Under the pieces are notes generated by a model. That model was not told the DNA's origin and made no database searches. It was given only the letters and a program-made list of their open reading frames with translations. Shown here piece by piece: positions 60,401 through 64,000 of a stretch of 64,000 nt of DNA. Every line of letters starts with the position of its first letter. The stretch's first letter is position 1. The position numbers and the translations under genes are program-made. Source of the stretch: Littorina saxatilis (lineage: Eukaryota; Mollusca; Gastropoda; Littorinimorpha; Littorinidae); the NCBI RefSeq assembly GCF_037325665.1, contig NC_090261.1, forward strand, positions 21,074,515 through 21,138,514. The letters run 5' to 3'.

Positions 60401-62252
60401 CAGTGACCGGACATCGCTGAGTCTTTGTTTCACTGAGCGCGCGAATTATCGGACTACAGCTTGGCATTTGTTATCATTGTTTACTGTGCAAATTTGTGTG
60501 TTTGAGATACCAGGAGAGGCCTACTTTTACCCTTAAAAAGCCTGATTTTTTGTTTTCTTTAGGGGGACTTTGCCCCCCTGGGCCCCCTAGCAGGGCATTG
60601 CCCCTGCACCCCACCAGGGCCTGGGCGGCCCCTGGACCCTGGCCTCATTTTCCTTATTTTCAATTCTGATCAGTTTCAGCCATGTATATTCCCACGGTTC
60701 TGATTTTTGTGTGGTGTTTTTACATTCAGTTTTGCAAGGAAAACCCCAAAGCCCAGAAGTACCTGTTAGGTGGACTGGAGATGCTGATAGGGAAGGAATA
60801 CTCTGCCTCCCTTATGCCGCGAGTGCCCCACATCCTCAAGGCCTTCTATGACATGGACATTTTGGATGAGGAGGTCATTCTGGAATGGGCCAAGAAGGTC
60901 AGGGTCAAGTTCATGCTGATTGGTTGATATTGATACCATCTGTAAACAAGAGAGTGTAGTGTGGGATGGTAATGGGCAGAATACATGCGCAGTCAGCGGC
61001 ACAGACGACGCACTGCATATTATTTATGCTGCGTTGGGGATTATGACAAGAACTTGGCCTGTTTTCCTTTCACGCAACGTGTAGCGGGCTGGTATAATCT
61101 GCAGTGCGTCGTCGGTCCTGCTGAAGTTACATAGGTGAGCTGAGTCCCTAACTGTGAAGAGTGGAATGGTACTTGGACATATTAAAAAGATATAGTATGG
61201 CAATTGAGACGGTAACGGTCATATTTGAACTGTTGGCTGTCACACTGAAATCATGTTAGAACTTTCTTGAAAATGGCATGAACAGCTATGAAAATGACAA
61301 TCAAAACATTGTAAAGCTGCCGCTTAGACCAGTTATTGGAAAGGGGGGTAACTGTTAGTTGTATAAGAGCCTGATGGAATTGTGTTCACAGGCAGAATAA
61401 ATTTGAGTGCTTACATAGGTTTATAGCTTAGAATCTTCTGCATTTTAGACCAAATGAAAATGTTATACCTTATTTGTTTATACTGATAAAGCCACCTTCA
61501 GCAGTGATTTACTTCTAATTTTCAGATATCCAAGAAATATGTGACAAAGGAGATTGCTCAGCAGATGCGAGAGAAAGCCAAGCCTTTCATCGACTGGCTG
61601 GAACAAGCTTCAGAGGAAGAAGAGGATGACGACGATGAGGAAGAAGGGGAGGTGGGTTTGACATTTTCAGTTGACATCTTTTATGCCTGTGCTATGGACT
61701 TGAGAAGCATCAGAGCATGAAGTGAACATTAGATGTTTGTGCAATAATCTGAAGTCTAATCTAAACACTTGTGTTTTGTTCCGTACTCTGCCAGATAGTT
61801 AGTTTAGCATCCTTGCAAGGCCAGTGTCTTCTTAGAGACCTTGATAGTAAAGTCCTGATAATTTTAGATCGATAATATGTACCTCACAGTTACAGTTGGG
61901 ATTGGTTTCTTTGGCAAAGATACTTTGCACAGTTGCTGCCCTTCCTTTTTAACTCTCCTAAGTCTAACAGCTGATTTTATTGGTTTACAGAGCAGCTTGG
62001 GAATAGGTCAGGGTTATGCCTTGATTTTGATGTTATTGGACACAGATGGTCTGGTTAGGGTGAAGGTGAAGTCTGTTTATTGTACAGCACATAATCTATT
62101 CAATGTTTTGGTGTGGATGAAAGGGAATAATGATGGTGATTGTTTTGCAGGTGGTGTACTCCACTTCTGGCCAGGTGGGAGAGCAACCCATCGAGACGCC
62201 ACAGCAGAATGGCAACGATGATGATGACGACATCAACATCGATGACATCTAA
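48360..62252 (+). CDS. EIF5: eukaryotic translation initiation factor 5 (whole gene, spliced)
   Basis: eIF5 is the GTPase-activating protein for eIF2 in the 43S preinitiation complex and promotes GTP hydrolysis at start-codon recognition. Ten coding exons give 436 aa (human 431): 48360-48431, 49803-49884, 56942-57114, 57628-57795, 58273-58368, 58958-59119, 59571-59732, 60730-60897, 61526-61651, 62151-62252. The N-terminal domain has the catalytic Arg15 (QFYRYKMPR), Lys33 ([11 protein letters not shown]), the [17 protein letters not shown] block and a zinc ribbon C99-x2-C102 and C122-x2-C125. A Lys-rich and Gln-rich linker leads to DDDDWGED, then the W2/HEAT domain (about 215-400) that binds eIF2-beta and eIF3, and an acidic tail ending [11 protein letters not shown]. 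All phases agree. No missing residues. Very secure. Confidence 0.98.
48432..49802 (+). other. eIF5 intron 1
   Basis: 1.37 kb, largely occupied by the hAT-like element at 48,851-49,701. The remaining flanks are plain intron. Confidence 0.85.
48851..49701 (-). mobile_element. hAT-like DNA transposon derivative
   Basis: 851 bp with inverted ends AGTGATGTACATTTT / AAAATGTACATCACT and a perfect 8-bp target duplication GTAAAAGC (48,843-48,850 and 49,702-49,709), diagnostic of hAT-type insertion. A minus-strand frame (49,027-49,266) encodes a basic peptide with [20 protein letters not shown], possibly the remnant of a transposase N-terminus; the catalytic body is missing. Also has a 15-bp internal inverted pair GAGGCACCATATGGG / CCCATATGGTGCCTC at 49,376 and 49,451. 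Confidence 0.88.
49803..49884 (+). CDS. EIF5: eIF5 exon 2
   Basis: 82 nt, phase 0 in and 1 out. Encodes [20 protein letters not shown] and ALSRPPT, then the first base of Tyr52. Acceptor TCTACAG, donor ACGT|GTAAGA. Confidence 0.98.
50066..50885 (+). mobile_element. repeat C, non-autonomous element
   Basis: Starts with the palindromic ACATTTAGTCAAGTTTTGAC and ends near ACTTGACTAAATGT (50,845), exact complement of the first 14 nt, then TATTTTCGCCTCACGCGACTT. Interior: GAATCGAGACGAGGGTCGTG, a GTGTGCGTGTAGAGCGATT block, GATGACGTCATATCCGGCTT and AT-rich stretches. No coding capacity. An old copy lies at 41,705. Confidence 0.8.
50994..51193 (+). repeat. DIRS left inverted terminal repeat
   Basis: About 200 bp from GAATCACATTAGCATTGAGT to TATTATCATACG, the reverse complement of 56,666-56,865 without visible mismatches. 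The outer tip (50,971-50,993) differs from the right tip and is instead matched by the internal complementary region. Confidence 0.93.
51385..51812 (+). repeat. DIRS leader, 214-bp tandem duplication
   Basis: Two consecutive units in the untranslated leader, each with GTGTCAG..CTTGCGTG, CGCCATTTTGTTGTGTGAGT, GTATTTTGTT and GCCACGTGTTGTTG. They differ at scattered positions. The second unit ends at the start of the gag-like frame. Confidence 0.9.
51792..53978 (+). CDS. DIRS ORF1, gag-like protein
   Basis: 728-codon open frame, part of the DIRS element. Ser/Pro/Ala-rich with little predicted order in its first two thirds; the region from about residue 470 looks more structured ([18 protein letters not shown]); the C-terminus is Lys/Gln/Arg/Gly-rich ([14 protein letters not shown]), suited to nucleic-acid binding. 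Assigned as gag-like from position and composition; no zinc knuckle seen. The ATG at 51,792 is the first of the frame; [12 protein letters not shown] at 51,813 may be the true start. Confidence 0.8.
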   Translation: MPRVVVNMSDSDKRRGKSDPKGKIKAKSSSSKATLLVTDQERNTLLAVPISAPSAVTTSASFAAPSATVTSAPVSTSETSSSLLAPGQGALVSSLLKSLVPEIRSLVQAEFQRSVASSSAFPASGSDVRALASVSLSSTSGLEQRPPSSASVGKQSWSDSPREAPGRSPSGDSSFASGHDRYLADLSFPAITYEAPDLFEQRRQSVSTAAFPALAGSDDPSAPARYGGRGRMEYSLTSGPSGSRSQPVQSSLPLFAVPLTTLPVSAGNASSSSGGSFRIPDSGLQRAPSGFQAPRLEQASLHSVGGVTSAHPAPVFADGRPAYPLPSQGFGRQDDVSAQAFPVSGLPGHASASGTGDFGHGSTCDYSDAPSVVSEESRGVFPSKLKSVLDVAAEVTSRYFPEGVVAADSSASFVPSAMADFRPAQEDVSSFRFAESPSVAYQLSHSLVRPAHAGSGIRPVPVPLLLPFGPVPESAQQWVASAAQASSFVPTANRKLGMPNQSQNWLASFALPRATLPVSRELLPLLTKPIKRDSVLPVSEASLLSAEEVGRRQIELSSIAETLVRALSRALTDSLVPFTLSEEQNADDVSALLTALAKVNEEQLRLSSLQYTQAVLCRRDLFLSQSQFTELATRETLRVSPVSEESLFCPLALDARQKEIQSNKDSQFLDYTLKGVKQSQPSKQKQAQTSSNPKPAQKRQASPAARGGKKRTASGRGRGGSGSKPHPQ
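54015..55412 (+). CDS. DIRS reverse transcriptase / RNase H
   Basis: 465-codon open frame within the element. Reverse transcriptase motifs in order: [40 protein letters not shown], then the catalytic YLDD, and [15 protein letters not shown]. RNase H begins at about residue 360 with [13 protein letters not shown]. Closest in style to DIRS and Ngaro enzymes. The first ATG is a convention; expression in this group can involve unusual initiation or read-through. Confidence 0.9.
   Translation: MVMAGGPSRALSRWMSVVDSQWIVGVVSSGFRLLWREEKTPLTRVPPRFKPPFSQEARSVLQSEIASLEQKGAVERVRVHSSLGFYGRLVAVPKASGGWRPVLDLSLLNTFLREIKFKMETPASVRDSLRPGDWVTSIDLTDAYFHILMHPTDRKWLRFRWGDQIYQFRALPFGLSLAPWIFTMVVRQVCALVRSQGIRLRAYLDDWLIMNQSQSGCSQDTLTVLRESNWLGFSINRVKSELAPSQTFTYLGMSFDTVAWTVQPSQRRVDKLQAQIRSTLPLLMASIRSLASILGQMESMALLVSLGRVHKCPLQFALKPFVDSPLVDWDALIPLQGWFQSATLPWLHTEWVCRGVPIVVPLPDLDLFTDASREGWGAHTDLQTPPFPLLSRVIRKAEMEEPALLLLVAPLWPSQVWFPDLLRLAQGPPIPLALVRGELVQPRTGIPHEEPSLLKLHVWKLFGTR
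55405..56476 (+). CDS. DIRS tyrosine recombinase
   Basis: C-terminal part of an open frame running from 53,975 in a different phase from the reverse transcriptase and overlapping it. The recombinase begins near [20 protein letters not shown], with an N-terminal core-binding domain ([20 protein letters not shown]). Catalytic residues are visible: Arg in [12 protein letters not shown], His-x-x-Arg in [10 protein letters not shown], and Tyr in INFYLRDV. It would integrate a circular DNA intermediate without duplicating the target. Its upstream portion opposite the RT is probably not translated as such. Confidence 0.88.
56525..56614 (+). repeat. DIRS internal complementary region
   Basis: 56,525-56,560 is the exact complement of the left tip (50,971-51,006) and 56,557-56,614 the complement of the right tip (56,857-56,914), overlapping by AAAT. 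This joins the two ends on one template, the known device for completing DIRS termini. Confidence 0.93.
56666..56865 (-). repeat. DIRS right inverted terminal repeat
   Basis: Reverse complement of 50,994-51,193. The tip continues to 56,914 and ends GGAAATTTTCCATTT, 27 nt before the eIF5 exon 3 boundary. Confidence 0.93.
56942..57114 (+). CDS. EIF5: eIF5 exon 3
   Basis: 173 nt. Encodes (Y)[40 protein letters not shown] and [17 protein letters not shown], including the first zinc pair C99/C102. Acceptor GTGGTTTTCAG, donor CTG|GTATGT. Confidence 0.98.
57115..57627 (+). other. eIF5 intron 3
   Basis: Contains a 38-bp offset duplication of TAAGCTGGCAGCTGAAGTTT (57,189 and 57,227) and a decayed copy of the exon 4 acceptor region at 57,500-57,560. 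Confidence 0.8.
57500..57652 (+). repeat. 94-bp partial duplication spanning the eIF5 exon 4 acceptor
   Basis: TCGGTCATAGCATGTTTCCC, TATGTGTGAGCCGATTGTGT at 57,500 parallels TCAGTCATAGCAAGTGTTCC, TATGTGTGTGCAGATTGTGT at 57,594. The copy includes about 25 nt of exon-like sequence, but its acceptor AG is gone, so it cannot act as an exon start. Confidence 0.85.
57628..57795 (+). CDS. EIF5: eIF5 exon 4
   Basis: 168 nt. Encodes [40 protein letters not shown] and a Lys-rich end (KGKKSKKDK). Completes the zinc ribbon with C122/C125. Donor AAG|GTCAGC is weak. Confidence 0.97.
57796..58272 (+). other. eIF5 intron 4
   Basis: 477 bp, T-rich start, nothing recognised. Confidence 0.8.
58273..58368 (+). 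CDS. EIF5: eIF5 exon 5 (linker)
   Basis: 96 nt, 32 codons: [20 protein letters not shown] and [12 protein letters not shown]. Low-conservation linker; support is from splice sites (TGTGTAG, GAG|GTGAGT) and phase. Confidence 0.93.
58369..58957 (+). other. eIF5 intron 5
   Basis: 589 bp, nothing recognised. Confidence 0.75.
58958..59119 (+). CDS. EIF5: eIF5 exon 6
   Basis: 162 nt. Encodes [40 protein letters not shown] and [22 protein letters not shown] is a conserved eIF5 motif before the HEAT domain. Donor AAG|GTCAGT. Confidence 0.98.
59120..59570 (+). other. eIF5 intron 6
   Basis: 451 bp, nothing recognised. Confidence 0.75.
59571..59732 (+). CDS. EIF5: eIF5 exon 7 (W2/HEAT)
   Basis: 162 nt. 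Encodes [40 protein letters not shown] and [14 protein letters not shown], the first HEAT helices. Acceptor TTGACAG, donor AGC|GTGAGT. Confidence 0.98.
59733..60729 (+). other. eIF5 intron 7
   Basis: 997 bp. Its 3' half is repeat D copy 2 (60,261-60,684), which ends about 45 nt before exon 8; the rest is unremarkable. Confidence 0.75.
60261..60684. mobile_element. MITE-like repeat D, copy 2
   Basis: Ends GCATGGGTGAAACT and AGTTTCAGCCATG are near complements. Interior shares with copy 1 (47,423) the GGCGGAAATCCGCC block and the CCCCTGCACCCC/GGGCGGCCCCTGGACCC stretch. More diverged than copy 1. Confidence 0.7.
60730..60897 (+). CDS. EIF5: eIF5 exon 8 (W2/HEAT)
   Basis: 168 nt. Encodes [40 protein letters not shown] and [16 protein letters not shown], which carries the AA-box residues (ILDEE...W) contacting eIF2-beta/eIF3. 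Acceptor CATTCAG, donor AAG|GTCAGG. Confidence 0.98.
60898..61525 (+). other. eIF5 intron 8
   Basis: 628 bp, nothing recognised. Confidence 0.75.
61526..61651 (+). CDS. EIF5: eIF5 exon 9
   Basis: 126 nt. Encodes [30 protein letters not shown] and an acidic run ([12 protein letters not shown]). Holds the second aromatic/acidic box with FIDWL. Donor GAG|GTGGGT. Confidence 0.98.
61652..62150 (+). other. eIF5 intron 9
   Basis: 499 bp, nothing recognised. Confidence 0.75.
62151..62252 (+). CDS. EIF5: eIF5 exon 10 (C-terminus)
   Basis: 33 codons and [23 protein letters not shown] and [13 protein letters not shown]. The terminal DDIxID-I matches human DDDIDIDAI. Acceptor TTTTGCAG. Confidence 0.98.
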   Translation: MVYSTSGQVGEQPIETPQQNGNDDDDDINIDDI

Positions 62253-63420
62253 CTTTGCCTTTTCTTAAGGCTGGGATGCGTCTGCCCCTTGACTCCAGTG
62301 CCAGTTGTAACCTTGGCCTGTGACGACGTGATAGCCATGCTTGCACTGTCAGAACTATGTAGTGGCCGTTCACCTTTACTGGAATGTTTATTTAACCTTT
62401 CATGTAGTGACAGACAGAGACTGTAAACATACATGCATACCCACATGGTTTGTATTTTAAAGATACTTTGAGTCATAATCTGTGTTCTTGTTTTAACTCC
62501 CTGTTTTCCCCCTCAAGGCTCAATGCTCTCTTTTAGACTGAGACTCAGAGAGTGGTTTGATTCATGAAAAAAAGACAATTTTTTCTTACCATCATAATGT
62601 GGTTGCGGTCTGTGGAATTGGTTTTGGGACTAATTCAGCAAGGGCTGACTTTCTTTAATATGTTCGATTTTTTAAATGATCAATTATGATATATGGTGTA
62701 TTTCATTTTCAGTGCTGTTGTACAATGCTTGTTTCAGTGTTAATGGTTAAATGTGCCACGCCTTTGTCCTGCTGGCCGGATTATAATTGATTTTAAAAGA
62801 CATTTATAAGATATAATTTATATCAATTCTGATCAGTTTTTTCAGCCAAGTTCAAACATTAACTGGTCTATAAAAACATTATGTACAGACTTGTAAGCTC
62901 TGTGAAGGGAATGATTAATTCGTCAATTAAATCTGAGGCTTTGACTTGTTTAAATGTGTTAATACACTTTCTGTAACGTTTGTCCATTACCTCTGTCTCG
63001 CACTTCTGTCTGTCCCAGCTACTACAATGATTATCTTTTTTGTGTGTTTCTAACTGTACGATTTGTTGATGTAGCCAAGTTCTGTACAGTCATGTGGCAA
63101 TGGCCATTGTCATCTGAAAGTAAAGTGCAAGACGTTTTTCCTTGTTTGTGAACTGTTTGAAAACATCAGTATGAATGTGATGTGTGGACTGTGATGAACT
63201 GCTTGAATATATATGTGAGAATGAATGTTGTTATGGGTGCACTGTATCTGGCTGCACTCAGCAGTTTGACACATTAATTGATCTGTAGAAGCAATCTAAA
63301 GAGCAATACTGAGTTGCATATGAAGGGGTGTTATGTTGAAAACCACATGTTAGGTCAAGATTATTGGAGTAGCATAGTTGCAAAGAAGGGTTAACAATAA
63401 ATTGTTCAAAATTTCATGAA
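62253..63420 (+). other. EIF5: eIF5 3' UTR
   Basis: AT-rich trailing sequence with no open frame of interest. AATAAA at 63,396-63,401 (ACAATAAATTG) is the best polyadenylation signal; earlier use of variant signals is possible. Confidence 0.6.
63396..63401 (+). promoter_or_regulatory. candidate eIF5 polyadenylation signal
   Basis: Canonical AATAAA about 1.14 kb after the stop codon. Position-based inference. Confidence 0.45.
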
Positions 63421-63736
63421 AAAATCCTTTTAATTTAATAATGTAGTGGAACTTGACAGTAACGGAGAACATGTGCGGCTGGTTGGTAGGTTAAAATTCG
63501 CAAATATAACATTGAAGTCAGTTTGTAGGTGTCAAACCTAATAAGCGAATCCCTCCTAACTATACTGAATCCTACAGAGCAAACAACTGTATGTTTGAAC
63601 TCTGCGTGTTTGGTTATTAATGATGCAACCCATTCATTCACAGACACGTGCAGAGCGAGTTTAAAAAGATTTTTCTGATCACTCTTGCTCTCATTCAGTT
63701 ACACATTTTCAGATCATCTGTGATACACCTCATAAT
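63421..63736. other. downstream intergenic sequence
   Basis: AT-rich, nothing recognised. Confidence 0.6.
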
Positions 63737-64000
63737 AAACCCCCCGCGGGTTAGGGGGAAGAATTTACCCGATGCTCCCCAGCATGTCGTAAGAGGCGAC
63801 TAACGGATTCTGTTTCTCTTTTTACCCTTAAGTGTTTCTTGTATAGAATATAGTCAATTTTTGTAAAGATTTTAGTCAAGCAGTATGTAAGAAATGTTAA
63901 GTCCTTTGTACTGGAAACTTGCATTCTCCCAGTAAGGTAATACATTGTACTACGTTGCAAGCCCCTGGAGCAAATTTTTGATTAGTGCTTTTGTGAACAA
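63737..64000 (+). mobile_element. gastropod SINE-like retroposon, cut by window end
   Basis: Begins CCCCCCGCGGGTTAGGGGGA and follows the family at 20,491-20,878 base for base through CATGTCGTAAGAGGCGACTA and GCAAGCCCCTGGAGC to the window edge. Lacks a short segment after the GGGGGA present in the other copy. Confidence 0.85.

Overview
The window is invertebrate animal DNA, most likely from a marine gastropod mollusc. It is AT-rich, has long introns, and is full of simple repeats and short non-autonomous elements that I associate with gastropod genomes; that taxonomic reading is inference. Two conserved host genes lie head to head. Kinesin light chain (KLC) is on the minus strand, with coding exons from 42,993 down to 2,180. 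Translation initiation factor eIF5 is on the plus strand, with coding exons from 48,360 to 62,252. Their divergent 5' ends are only a few hundred bases apart, around 44.8-45.4 kb, which suggests a shared bidirectional promoter. No other host gene was found.

KLC (about 682 aa in the longest form I can trace) was read exon by exon with matching splice phases. The order is N-terminus, coiled coil, acidic linker, six TPR repeats, then a C-terminal amphipathic helix and tail. The gene appears built to make many isoforms. It has two alternative first coding exons (42,905-42,993 and 37,955-37,986). It has a tandemly duplicated 88-nt TPR2 exon (26,369-26,456 and 25,745-25,832) whose copies must be mutually exclusive to keep frame. 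It has a tandemly duplicated 90-nt TPR4 exon (21,696-21,785 and 21,022-21,111). It also has a candidate 24-nt microexon (7,522-7,545) and a possible read-through C-terminus at exon 14. Intron 2 carries four degenerate tandem copies of the exon 2 donor junction.

eIF5 (436 aa, ten coding exons) keeps the catalytic Arg15, the zinc ribbon, the W2/HEAT domain and the acidic tail. Its leader holds two uORFs, matching the known autoregulation of eIF5 mRNAs. Intron 2 contains a whole-looking DIRS-type tyrosine-recombinase retrotransposon (50,971-56,914) with three open frames, identical inverted terminal repeats and an internal complementary region. It ends only 27 nt before the exon 3 acceptor.

The remaining sequence is introns containing: a 5'-truncated CR1/L2-like LINE (27,745-29,243); a tRNA-derived SINE (42,109-42,603); two copies and a fragment of another retroposon (20,491; 63,737; 8,101); a hAT-like element with an 8-bp target duplication (48,851-49,701); a 442-bp element with 22-23-bp perfect inverted ends (43,562-44,003); an inverted-repeat element (18,914-19,738); a long hairpin (22,726-22,841); and two related repeat families. 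One member of these families (3,861-4,660) carries nine perfect nuclear-receptor half-sites. The other has two roughly 99% identical copies in inverted orientation that flank KLC exons 2-9.
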